A DNA stretch of 60,000 nt from Lineus longissimus (lineage: Eukaryota; Nemertea; Pilidiophora; Heteronemertea; Lineidae). The notes under the pieces are model-generated. The model did not search any database, was not told the DNA's origin, and was given only the letters and a program-made list of their open reading frames with translations. Positions 1 to 10,542 of the stretch are shown in pieces. The position numbers and the translations under genes are program-made. The stretch spans positions 13,534,437-13,594,436 of the forward strand of contig NC_088313.1 of assembly GCF_910592395.1 (NCBI RefSeq), given 5' to 3'. Numbering within the stretch: position 1 is the stretch's first letter; each line of letters starts with the position of its first letter.

Positions 1-104
1 ACCCATGTCGAGGTTGACTACGTGCCTGATTGGACGTTGTACAATACTTACGATCAGTGGGACCAACAGTGCCGATGCGAGGAGGATGGGTCGGTCAGCT
101 GCAA
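1..104 (+). CDS. VWC-like exon, copy 1 (5' part outside window)
   Basis: This is the 3' part of an internal coding exon. The frame reads acc-cat-gtc and ends with a cysteine-rich stretch containing CRCEEDGSVSC, the C-x-C ... C pattern of von Willebrand factor type C modules, which are extracellular protein-interaction domains. It is followed directly by a consensus splice donor, GTAAGC at 105-110. Without splicing the frame hits TAA one codon later, which supports a real junction. The complete version, with its acceptor, is at 41281-41400. No other exon of the host gene is recognisable nearby. The domain assignment rests on a short motif. Confidence 0.6.
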
Positions 105-453
105 GTAAGCATCGGCCAAGGAGCCTAACATCTGTGTCTAAGTGAGGAAACCATGTATATGTAGGAAAATACGGACTGTTGCCTTGACACCCAAATAGTA
201 ATATAGAGGCCCGAATGAGAAATAAATATGCTGGCTTCAGAAGTAGAGTAATTAATGTTTCCTCGTTATCTTTATCGCATCTCAAGAACAATCCCCTTTG
301 TCTTGAGAGATGTCACTTCGAGCTCGAGGGATATCAGTGTGACGTCAACATGAAGTCATCAATTACCCCGATACTATTAGCGAAACTGCCAAATTGATAT
401 TGAAATTAAATGAACTCAACATTGTCCCCAGTTTTTTGAACCTACATATCCTA

Positions 454-730
454 GGGAAGACTGGCTTCTGTCGTAGCTGCATGAAGGGAGGAAAGAGCCA
501 AGTCTTCAGTCAGTAACCCACTTTGGGGAGACTGGTTTCTGTCATAGTTGCAGGAGGGGAGGAAAGAGCAAAGTTTTCAGTAACCAACTTAGGGAAGACA
601 GGCTACTGTCATAGTTGTACGAGGGAAAAATTGTCAAGTTTTCAGTATATAACCCGCCTTGGGAAGACTGGCTACTGTCGTAGCGGCACGAAGGGTGGAA
701 ACACAATAGGGTGTAAAAAAGCCGTTTGTA
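454..730 (+). repeat. Tandem repeat, four units of about 70 bp
   Basis: Four diverged units start at about 454, 525, 592 and 661 (periods 71, 67, 69). Each begins with a GGGAAGACTGG-like start and continues with a TACTGTC-TAG core and a GTTTTCAGTAACC-like end. Two adjacent units can be read as LGKTGYC peptides, but the unequal periods break the frame, so I treat it as non-coding. The same repeat is at 41750-42026, and an inverted unit is at 40831-40912. Confidence 0.8.
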
Positions 731-2536
731 CTTCTCAGTGCAGACCATCATGTAAGGGACTGTGGCCGCGTCGAATATCGCAGCTAAAATCTGTGTCCTA
801 ATTAAGTCGATGATCATAAAAACTGTCAGGGGTTGGGGAGTGGAGAAGTTGGTATCCCGTTAGGTTCGAGAAGGTTCTGGCAAGGGATATCTGGACAGAT
901 AGGACTCATAGTTTGCATGGATAACCTTCAATGTTAGTCAATATTTGGAAGGGAGGAAACTGTGATTTCTGTCAGGTGACGGCTTTGGAGCGTTGCATTA
1001 TGAAGGTTCCGAAAGCCCTTGAAAATAGTCTGAAGGTAGGATCATGATTCATGGAGGCCGGCGAAATAGGGAGTTGTTAAGGCACGCCCCTTTGACTTAA
1101 GGTACAATTGATCAAAGACTTATCGGGTCTCTGTAGCAGTATTTTTCTATGGATGTGAAAAAGACAGCTTTGAGAAAGAGTTATTTGATAGTCTTGAGGC
1201 ATGCGCATTGGCATTTTGGATGGGCGACAAGGTATGAATAATCAGGTTGGGTATTTCGTGGTAACCTGTGTATTCGTTTAGGTATTTTCGGATCATTTTC
1301 CCTTCAGGGAGGATGGGGTTTGGCAGTCTTCAGCTTATTTTCTTTCTTGTTGTGATGGGGACACAATTTTGCCCTTTTTGCTGGAGTGTGTTTCTGTTTT
1401 AGAGTTGGGTAATTTTAGAGTTGGGAAGTCTAATACAGAAACAAGTGCAATCTGGCGATTATTGGCGCCAGGGTACGGCAGGAACGTGGTCGTTGGAGAC
1501 CAGTTATTTATCCCAACTCTAATATCGACAGAGTGTACACATGATGTTATACCGCTAAGGATAATTTGTAAATAAATCAATACATTTATATTGATCTTCT
1601 GAAATTTGACAATAGGACATTTCTACTCCATCTATTCGAACACAGTTGGCTTTATTTCCAATATTTCCATTGTGTTAGACTATTATCCATATTCAATTGC
1701 TGTGCCATTTTTTGCTGTGTTTTTAAGTTCTCAATTTACATATACATGTATAGCAGGCCTACTTGAGTGTATACTCTAGTTCTACCGACCTAAGACCAGT
1801 TTATTGAACTACTACTGAATTAAAGCAAAAGCTAAGCTGGAACATGGTTGTCGTCATGACTGTGGGATAACTTGGTGTCGCCAAAGCATTGTTTTCGTGG
1901 ATTCAATTTGCTTGAATTACATGTTGAGAATACGATCGTAGATTAAGTGAAACCAGGGTATAATATTCTCAAGGCATATATCCGACAAGGTCTCCAACGA
2001 CGGTGAATGCGGATGTCAACTCGAGCTTCAAAATACACTCCGGACCAGGACCTACGAACTAAAAAAAAACACTGAAGGAAAGCAAATGGAATTGACTGTG
2101 AAGAATATTTCATCGGAAATGATCAGTCTAAATGATTGTCGTGGTTCGTCATTCGGGAAGAGAGGATGTTATCAAAATATCTTGATAGCATCAGCCCTCC
2201 ATATATGTATATTCGAAAGCACAATGATTCTTTGCTTGAGCATAACCTTTATACGTCTTGAGGATATTGGAAAGCGGCTTGAAGATACGTCTTTCAAACA
2301 CTGGCCAGCAATAACGTCGCGATCGACAACAGAATGTTCAGTTTTAAGTTCCAAACATGATGCCATGGCAGGCTTCAACCATCGGAGAGGGAAGCCTGCA
2401 TGTATGTTCCTGTCATGGTCACCATGCAAGAGATGGAATCTCAATGAAGCCCTCAACAGCAGAGAAACAATGGTCAAAGAGGTTTGATCATTATTAAATG
2501 CATGGCACCCTCTGTTATTCTTGAAATTTTTCTAAT
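731..2536. other. Intronic or intergenic sequence without a supported gene
   Basis: AT-rich sequence without recognisable domains or convincing exons. An open frame at 2086-2487 (133 codons) extends to 149 codons in copy 2 because a TGA here reads GGA there. It resembles nothing I know and I do not call it a gene. Confidence 0.6.
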
Positions 2537-5047
2537 ATAATATGAGGAAGGCTCAGGCCTTGATAGGGAGCTCTTCGTTAATAGGGCTGGTGAGCGAGAA
2601 GACTCGGGTGGTGGTGGTGGGGGTGGTGGTGGTGGTGGTGGGGGGGGGGGGGGTATATAGTTAGGATGATGCCATCATGACAGTTGACCGAAGAAGCAGT
2701 TGGCTAGCACACAATGTCAATGATTGATGGTGAGTAGTTGGTGGGTGGGAGAGGGGGGATATAGTTAGGATGATGCCATCATGGCAGTTGACCCAATAGA
2801 CGCTGTCGCAGTATAGAAAATAAGTGGGGAGAATGTGGGAAACTAAACACAACAGGAGAAGGATAGGTATTTTTGCCCGGAGATAAGCATAATGATCCCA
2901 AGACCCAAGTGTAATTAAGATTTATATTCTAATTCAAAAACACCTTAGCCGACCCCCCCCCCCCGTCCTGAATAGTTTGAGGTCTCACTAGCCAGTGGTG
3001 ATCAGGTGTTAATCTTGAAGTTATAAGGCATAGAGGTGAAATTTTTCAAATTTGCGTTATACATATGTATATACAGGGTGTCTCATGCATTGTGCTACAT
3101 CAGTCTATGCATGACTGTAAGTCTAGACGACGTTGAAACTTGGTCAGATGTATTCTTCAAGAGACAAGCTATTCAGAAATGTATAGGTTTGTGTGAGAGT
3201 AAGGTACTGTCAAGTCTACAGCCGCTGGAACAGGGGTATGCATGAAATGACGTCGCGTCATTTTTGGAGGCAAGTAGGCCTGGCCTCCGCACCGGCTAGT
3301 GAGACCTGAGGTCAGCGCGTGCGTTTGAGTTAGTGCGCATGCGCTTTCTGAAAATAGAAATGGCTTGTGTTGTGGACGAGTGGTTTCAGGTTTCAAGGTA
3401 GGATTTTGTCATAGAAACGGAGAAATAGACATTGAGACCAATGTACTTTCAAGATTATTGCATTATTAATGGAACCAGACCGTCGACATATTGTCACACC
3501 CCATGATATTGACGAAATCGTCGTCGAAACGGGCAGCCCCGGACCGATCATGTTGGTGCGCTTGAAACTACGGAAAAGTTAGCAGACGGAAAATCTTTTG
3601 CGGAATTTTGCCAGTTCAAAGCACGATTTCGTCGCGGAAAGAGAAAAGTAATCTCTGGCAGCGATGCAGCTTGTTGTTTAATGCATTTCGATTCGCCCCA
3701 GGGTATCGTTACACTTTGATTCGGCCCTGTTTTGACGAAATCTTCAACCGAACAGCGGCTTCTCTGCGTAAACATCGTAGCGTCCCGCTGAATTGTTTGG
3801 AAAAAGAAAATCTCTCCCCAGGTAAATTGCTGTGCATTAGCGTATACGATTCGCGTGCAAAAATGTCACCTGGGTGCAGAGGTTTTCTGGTTCCGGTCAA
3901 CCGGGTCAAGTTTTTTTCGTTGACGGTATATACACACACACATTCGACCCTTAACCATAAAGCTCGCTTAAGAGCTCCCTAATATGTAAAGTCAAGAACT
4001 TAGTGAGCCCCCCTTTAGGTCGGGGGAGCTCCCCCGAACCCCCCTACGAGCATATGTTAAGTGCAAGCTCTAACAACTACAGCTGTTACAATGGGGGGAC
4101 ACCCCCCAAACCCCCCTCCGTCGACATAGGTTTTTACCAGTGCGTTGGGGGGAAGCTCCCCCCAAACCCCCCCCCGGTGGACAGTCAACTAGCCCTTCTG
4201 TGTCATACTGCTGGAGGGGGGGGGTGCGATGGGACCATCCATATAGTTCCTTCCGACACATTTTTGTTTTGGTAATGTAATACATTGTGATTGACCTTAT
4301 TCACGGGAATCGGGCGTTTCCAGTGATATACGACACAAATGGGTTGTCCTCATGCATTCACTTTCGAAACGCATTTTAAAATAGATGTTACGTCCTGTTA
4401 ATGGGGCACGTCATCATCGCGTACATTTGGGAAAAACTCCCTAACGAGACCGGAGCAGACGGCTGAAAGTAGTTTAATTATTGGCCGCTAGGGTACAGAA
4501 TGTACGTCGCTCACCCGAATTTTTCACGCAACTATAGCTAAATAGAGCTAGTTCTAGTTTGTGATTCAATTTGATACTTCAGATTTGGGCAGTAGACCAA
4601 TATAACTTAGTCGTCAGTGTGGTTTTAAGCTGGAAAAACGTATTTGTTTTTCTTAAAGTGCCTTTTTTGGACGGGTGTGTGCGATTGTTTTGTTTTTATG
4701 TCACGTGACCTCGATCATGTCGACACAAAATTGAAATAAACCACCCTTTTCTGTCATTATTTAGGACGGATATTTCTCTGATAAAAATATTAATATAATT
4801 GGCCAATTTCTTAGGCATAATATGTAGCGAATTCCCATGAAGATTTAAATTAATTTCAACCAATGGGATAGCAACCACCACCGGAAGATCGCGGAGAAAT
4901 CGGTAAACTCAACGGAGTTAATTCAGAAAAATACCAAAAAAAATTGTTTGTTGGATATACAATATTTACTCTCTTTATTTCACTTCATTTACATTATATA
5001 CTCCCGCACACACGTGTATCTTAAGAGCCCCTCCTAAAGGGGGTCTT
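2537..5047. other. Copy-1-specific block of 2.5 kb, probable insertion
   Basis: Copy 2 runs straight from the base matching 2536 to the one matching 5048, so this block was inserted here or lost there. No terminal inverted repeat or coding region is evident. It contains a (GGT)n/poly-G run (2608-2654), a short direct repeat (about 2655-2688 and 2760-2793, sharing GGATGATGCCATCATG), a poly-C run (2956-2965) and the G-rich hairpin repeats at 4010-4175. Confidence 0.7.
4010..4175. repeat. G/C-rich palindromic tandem motif, three units
   Basis: Three spaced units share the plan G-run, short spacer, C-run, AA, C-run. The first holds a perfect 16-bp palindrome CGGGGGAGCTCCCCCG (4021-4036). The others are at about 4091-4114 and 4146-4175. 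Spacing is about 60-70 bp. The minus strand carries several G5-G9 runs that could form quadruplexes; the plus strand can form hairpins. No protein assignment. Confidence 0.7.
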
Positions 5048-5118
5048 ATAAATTGTAGAAAGGAGGGTGGAAAAATGGAATTGCTTGCCGCGCTGCTCAT
5101 GAGAAGTCAGAATATCTT

Positions 5119-5195
5119 TACTACATATCCTTAGTGAACACCCATGAGCGCTCCCTTCATGCTTCATTCAGTTTGGGGCGGAATATTCTTCCGAC
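5119..5195 (-). repeat. Split direct repeat B2 of the outer element
   Basis: Matches 5425-5500 with few differences (shared core TCCTTAGTGAACACCCATGA). It abuts the host sequence that continues in copy 2, so it marks the 3' terminus of the minus-strand element. Confidence 0.85.
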
Positions 5196-5204
5196 ATGAC
5201 TGGA

Positions 5205-5320
5205 ACATTCACAGGTGTATGTCACCTGTTCCCGAGGGTGGGCGGGTGGGAGTGTTGTAAAATGGATTATCATTCTTTGGTTTTTTGCGAGAGATTCCCT
5301 TACCAAAGAATGATGCAGTA
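5205..5320. other. Two hairpins between the split repeats
   Basis: ACAGGTG (5211-5217) pairs perfectly with CACCTGT (5223-5229) across a 5-nt loop. CATTCTTTGG (5271-5280) pairs perfectly with CCAAAGAATG (5303-5312) across a 22-nt loop. Both lie between A2 and B2, where a circular intermediate or RNA 3' end would need structure; that role is inference. Confidence 0.6.
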
Positions 5321-5357
5321 GTCTTCAGTTTCAACCTAACCAAGTTTTGGCCTCCTG

Positions 5358-5500
5358 ATTCCTCACGAAAGAATGACTGGACTACGAGAATTACGCAGGT
5401 AGAGCCGTCTGGTGTTAACTTAGTATCTACGTATCCTTAGTGAACACCCATGAGCGCTCCCTTCATGCTTCATTAAGTTTGGGGCGGAATATTCTATCCT
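5358..5500 (-). repeat. Split direct repeats A2 and B1 of the outer element
   Basis: 5358-5424 matches the 5' terminus of the element (22177-22243; shared GACTGGACTACGAGAATTAC). 5425-5500 matches the 3' terminus (5119-5195). Their direct adjacency reproduces an end-to-end junction of the element, as expected for YR retroelements. Confidence 0.85.
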
Positions 5501-5833
5501 TCCTTCCACAAGTAGCTAGATGTTGGTCCCTTTGTATTAGCATTGAGAGTAAGTTTCCGTCTATCCCGAACTAAGGACCCCATCCTAAGGAAAATTTCTC
5601 TCAATTCTAAGACGAAAGAAAAGAAAACGAAAGGATTTTTTCATAGTGGTTTTTATTTCAAATTGATTGAATGAATTAATATAATGGTGCGTAATACGAT
5701 ACAACTGATTTCAAGCTTACCGGTACACAGAATATTCAAACTAAACTAACACAGATCAAATTTAGATCATCATGCTGCGAGACCTTTACTCCAACTTATA
5801 CATGTTTGTTGAAAGTCCTGGTAATTAGTTTTA

Positions 5834-6293
5834 GGGCAGAGACATGTATTCATCCACGACCCGAAGTGTGGCACACAGAGCTTATCAAAATGTCAAGTTG
5901 TGGTAAATACATGGCTGGGATGGACCAAAGTGGAATTAATTCTCAACCTGTGGTTGATTCTTAATCTACAGAGTCAGGCCATCACAGAAATATGCTTTTT
6001 GATAATATATTTAAGAAAATGTGGTCTCACTGGTCAGTTTAGAACTTGTACTTTGACAGGGCCATATCAATGCGCCAGTGACGTTTTGATGGACATGGTG
6101 TACGGAAATCTTTTTTTCTCAGGCAATCGGTATTGGAATTTTTTTAAACTTTATTATGCTATTGGCAAAGGGTTCTTCTTGACACATATAAAATTTTGTG
6201 CAGATTGATTGGTCCAAGGTGTACTTTTTTACCGAAACTTATGCGCAACAATGTACACGTAATGTACACAGGTTTTAATAGAGGGCTCTGGCC
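5834..6293 (-). mobile_element. Fragment matching the LINE 3' UTR
   Basis: Matches 31863-32322 and its copy in the second duplicate at roughly 95% by eye. There the same segment lies directly downstream of the LINE ORF2 on the minus strand. The simplest reading is a severely 5'-truncated LINE insertion in the 3' region of the outer element. The open frame read across it on the plus strand (5900-6208) is present in all three copies but has no known domain. Confidence 0.6.
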
Positions 6294-6594
6294 TAGTATT
6301 TTTATTTTATTTTTTATTTTTTATTTTCTTTGCTTCTTTGCACGAGTGCCAGTTAGTGAAGACTTTTAGAAATGGGGTGCTAGTTCTACAACCCTAGTGT
6401 TGCTGCGACATGCCCAGTCCCCGAGGACGTTTGAGGACCTAACTCTCGAGATCTTTATATTTTTGGATTTATCTTTCACTTTACAGCCAGTTGTTAAATA
6501 TGACGGCAAAGGTGTGTAGGCCTGAAGATGAACATTGGAAGATGAATAGCTTTTTCCTAAGTTTCACTCAATCAGATGCCATGAAATTTATTGT

Positions 6595-7818
6595 CTAGCT
6601 ATCCAGTCTGAATGCTGACTGAAGACAGTTAAAGTCCACAAATTCATTATTTTGGCCTTGGTTAATGCTGGACATGGCCTTGGCAAGGTCGTTTGCCTGG
6701 TCGACCTGTTTGCTGCGCGTGTAGTGGTTTACCGAAGACTCTGAGAACTATCCAACGTGACGTTTTATTTGTTGGTTTGCGGAGGGGTCTGGTCTAGATA
6801 ATGCCCTCAAGGAGATGGCACAGCCTGCCCTTATGCTGTGTGGTGTTTCGCCTTCGTCCAAATTCAGAGTAGACAGGTAGTGTTTTAACCTGTCGTATAT
6901 CGCCTCGTATGATAGGGGTTTGTCTTCAACTTCTCCTAATTGGTTTATTGGTCTGAAGAGGTAACCGTGGGAGAGGTTTATGTTCAGAGATTGAGCCAGT
7001 TCAAAATACTTTTCCAATGCTGCCACCGGGCATATCATTTCATCTTTGCAGCGAAAGAGGGAGAAGACGTTTGTTTTGTCTAGACGGAATGTTTTTCCCC
7101 AGGTGTGTTTTATCATATAGCCCGATTTAGAAGGGAGGGACTTTACCTCTTGCGAGAGCATAATGCCAGCATCATGGGCCAAAAAACATCATTTTAAATA
7201 TCGCTTGGTCTCGTGCCAAGATATATTTTGAAGTCGATTTTTTTGAGTATCTGACAGACGTCTGTCGATATACATGGAGATCAGAGCCAGCTTTTTTATT
7301 AAGAGCGGCACCGCCTGTTTTGGGCAGGAGTGTGCGATGCTCTGTTCGTTCTTTATTTGTTTCAGGAAATCAGCGACCTCCTGTGAGTTTGCGGCTGGGT
7401 TACCGTTTTTTTCAAAAATATCCCAAGGTTTCTCACGACCCAAATCCTTTTGGAAAATTCGTTTTAGTTGGAAAATTTTCCTCGCTACTGTCCCGAATGC
7501 TAATCTCCTGGGACATTTACAGCAAGGATTTTTTGCCGTGATTTCCGGGCAAGAAGTGCTATGCACTATGGTTTTTCCGTTGTTGTCTTTCCACGCGAGA
7601 TAAAGGCATATATCATATGGGGTGCAACTTTTTATATCCTTGCCAATTTGTTTAACGAAGTAGTCCAAGTCTTGAAAAAGCTTACATTTGTTTCTCTGAT
7701 ATGCTGTGGCCTGAAAACTGCGTTTTATCGATTGTACCCTTTCGTGCAGCCTTGACAGATCAATTTCAGCACTGGCTTTCTGGAACTGAATTTTGAGAAT
7801 AAGAAGTTCACATTTCAC
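6595..7818 (-). pseudogene. Tyrosine recombinase of the outer element
   Basis: Minus-strand frame of about 407 codons, broken by an in-frame TGA (7189-7191) and TAG (6748-6750). It would perform the strand exchange that inserts a circular cDNA copy. The C-terminal half is recognisable: a WGKTFRLDKTN stretch, a CPVAALE segment common in Ngaro/DIRS recombinases, the HxxR box as HSIR (about 6829-6840) and the catalytic tyrosine in NHYTR (codon at 6721-6723). The TAG probably replaces the tryptophan codon of the HVGW motif that precedes the tyrosine. The N-terminal half includes a CPEITAKNPCCKCP cysteine cluster. The reading frame continues unchanged after each stop, so the decay is by point mutation. 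Confidence 0.8.
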
Positions 7819-7831
7819 TTTATATTTCGCT

Positions 7832-8560
7832 TTAAGTAAGTTGAAACCTTACCAAATAAAGGTTGTGTGTTATAGTGCTGGAAATGAAACCGTTTTGGGA
7901 TGGAGCAAGGATACATTCTTCACCTTTGTGAGCCAGAACGGATAATTCTGCATTTCTTTCAAGGTTAGGCCACCATGGCGGTAGGGGTGAGATATGTGGT
8001 ATGACCAGAGAGAGTCTGATTGGCCTGTGGCATTCTACTAGAATGAACTTTATTAGTGGGCCGGCCATTGCGTGTGGGGGAAAACAGTAGTAGTTTTCTT
8101 TTGGATCCAGAATTTGGGCAAAACAGTTCAACCCGCGCTGCCTGGTAGTGGAAACGGAGTGTAATGTGGCAGGGCTTCGCCCTTGTCGTCTAATTGTACA
8201 TTTGAGTCGAGGGATATTAGGTCAAAGGTGTGTGGTCCGTATCTGTTTTGTAATATTTTCCAGTGATGTGGAGACAACATGGAATTGAGTTTGGACATCT
8301 TGCGTGAGGGAGTGTCGGCCGGGTTTTTGTTTGATTGTACGGAAAGGAGTTTTAGGTCGCAGTTTGCTGATACCGTGATTTCAAATATTTTCTTTAGTAA
8401 CCTGTTTAGGTTTATGTCTTTTGCACCTTCGTGCTCCCATGCTTTCAGGACCCTTTTGTCTTTTAATTGATTTGAAACTGAGATCAACGTATTGAGAAGG
8501 GCTTCAGCTTCTTTGAGGTGAATGGGTCAGCTGTCTTCTTTGGGAAAGAAGTCGCCAATT
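7832..8560 (-). pseudogene. RNase H 3' part and C-terminal domain of outer RT
   Basis: Continuation of the RT-RNase H polyprotein downstream of the DNA transposon insertion. The frame 8560 to 8128 includes the RNase H tail with NPADTPSRK, matching the N-ADxxSR end of retroelement RNase H. After a 1-nt shift near 8130 the frame 8131-7832 carries a PPxxxxxxLI and PPWWPNL pattern that usually ends DIRS/Ngaro pol. The 5' half of RNase H is at 12389-12611. Confidence 0.75.
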
Positions 8561-8578
8561 TTCATCTCGCCAATGACG

Positions 8579-8581
8579 CCA
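8579..8581. repeat. Target-site duplication CCA, left
   Basis: CCA here and at 12386-12388 flank TAGTAGAGTC...GACTCTACTA. Deleting the element and one CCA restores the RNase H frame of the outer element, which supports the 3-bp assignment. Confidence 0.75.
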
Positions 8582-9036
8582 TAGTAGAGTCAATTTATAA
8601 AAAATAAGGCCTAACCTCAAAAAAATTGCAAGCAAACGTTTTATGGTTGTTTATCGTAGTATTGGGTCTTGTAAACAACATATCAAAAGTTTACAAAAAT
8701 TTATGCCCGGGAAAGGGTCAAAAAGTGACGTCAAAAACAAGATGGCCGCCAAATCATAAAAGTGGCTATATCTCACTTCATATTTGACATAGAGTGAAAA
8801 TATTGGTGCCTAGGTATAGGTTTTAGGGGTCAAGGAATCCATTAAGCCTATTTATGAGGTTGTAGGAGAATTGCATAATGGGAAATCCAAGATGACGGCC
8901 ACGACGGCCCCAGATTATGTCTTTGGCCACAACTCAGTTCATACTAAACGAAACTGACAGTTGTGTGGTGTCTTTTCATAGGTTTTAGGGGTCAAGGAAT
9001 CCATTAAGACTATTTATGAGGTTGTAGAAGAAGTGC
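8582..9036 (+). repeat. Left terminal inverted repeat of the DNA transposon
   Basis: Reverse complement matches about 11935-12385 with scattered substitutions. It contains an internal direct duplication of about 60 bp (8817-8880 and 8980-9036). Confidence 0.85.
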
Positions 9037-9136
9037 ATCATTGCAAATCGATGCTGACCGCAATACACCCAAGACTCAAAAATAGCTCAGTTTATGCTAT
9101 TGGTCATCAAGCGATAAAACATGCATTTTCTCCACG

Positions 9137-10524
9137 TTGGAGTACGTATGCAACCTAGCCGCTAAGCAAAACATCCCACTAATCGTTACATTCGACCAGC
9201 CGCTCTTCTGGAAGGCATCGGAGATCGTAAATGAAGTACCAGACAATAGTCCGATTAGAAATGTTGTGTTGTTACCAGGCAGTTTCCATACCTTCATGAA
9301 ACTTCTGGGGCAATATGAACATTAATGGATGGGAGTGGGCTGAGACAGATCCTAGAAACAGTCTATGGAGAAAACGCGGTTGTGCATATGATGAGTGGTA
9401 AATCTGTACAACGTGCATTTCGTGGACATCTTCTTGTGGATCAATGCCTTACGCATCAGATAGTGGCTAAAATCATCAAGGACGAGCCTGGTTTTGAAAA
9501 CGTCTTGAAAGAGCTTGAAACGCTCTACGCTCTTACGGAAACTGGTGAACGAGAGATGGAGTCGTTGCTGAAGTCGGATTGCATCGCAACAATCGCTGAT
9601 CAGCTCAAATCGAAAGAATGTGAACTATCCAATGATTCAAAGACAAGTAAACTGTGGATAAACTATCAGAAAATGTTGGGAGTTGCACGCGAGCTCATTG
9701 AGGCTGATCGCACTGGGTCATGGGAGATGCACCTCCATGCCATCGCAGATTGTTTGCCAATATTTGCAGCAGCTGGACACCCTAACTATCTCAAGTCGGG
9801 TTATCTGTATCTACAGAAGATGAACAGCTTAGAAGCTGAAAACCCTACTGTTCATCAGAAGTTTATGAATGGCTTCCATGTCATACGCCGCAGCAACCAA
9901 TACTGGGCTGGCCTAAGCTCTGATCTTGTTATAGAGCAGACGCTCATGCGTTCTCTTAAAAGCACAGGCGGGCTAACAAGAGGAAGTGGCTTCAGTGAAC
10001 ACCAAAGAACACTTTGGACCATGTCTCGCCCTGTAACCTCAGCCTACAACTATGCCATGCAAGAGTTCAGCCAGATGGTATACACAACAAGTGAACAGCA
10101 CAAAGAGGCTACGCCTTCAAGGATGAACAGAGATAAAGCAGACGGAGAAAAGCTAATAGAAAAACTTGCAGACTTTTCTCCCTTTACAGGGGATGCCACC
10201 TTGCGCAACATTATAACAGGGATAAATGCTAATGAAGATGTGAACGTGCATGATCTTTTCACGGTTGGCAAAAGCGTAGTAAAAGCAATGGAAGGACAGT
10301 CTATATTTTCGTATTCGCACAAGAGAAATACTAGAGTGAAGACATTAGCTACTGCCCGGGCCATCAAAATAACTGGCGATCGAACCATCGACCCAGCTCT
10401 GTTGTTTCAGAGGTTCTTGGTTGTGTCACAGTCAAGAGAAGATCTTAGTCTAAGTGAGGTGATGGACTATGAACTCAGCCCTCATCCTCCATCGTTATTT
10501 GAAGCAAAGCACTGCTTGCGCTAA
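9137..10524 (+). pseudogene. Transposase-like protein of the DNA transposon, N-truncated
   Basis: Starts abruptly just inside the left inverted repeat. The frame 9137-9325 carries VTFDQPLFWKA; after a one-base loss near 9315 it continues in the frame starting at 9325 (MDGSGL, SGKSVQRAFRGHLLVDQ) to TAA at 10522-10524. I recognise the FDQPxxWKA / MDGSGL / SGKAxxRAxRGHLLVD series as common to a large, poorly described family of invertebrate repeat proteins. I infer that it is the transposase core and that the aspartate of FDQP may be catalytic; no fold assignment is possible by eye. No zinc-finger N-terminus is present. The stop at 10522 looks like a single-base change within a longer ORF, because the same frame runs on into the nuclease. 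Confidence 0.7.
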
Positions 10525-10542
10525 CCAGACAAGGCACAACTG

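Noticed and set aside
523-801. Protein with LGKTGYC repeats
   Set aside because: Repeat periods of 71, 67 and 69 bp break the frame; both strands are open because of composition.
2086-2487. Possible gene of 133-149 codons
   Set aside because: No recognisable domain, no splice structure, stop codon differs between copies, and overlapping frames on the opposite strand are also open.
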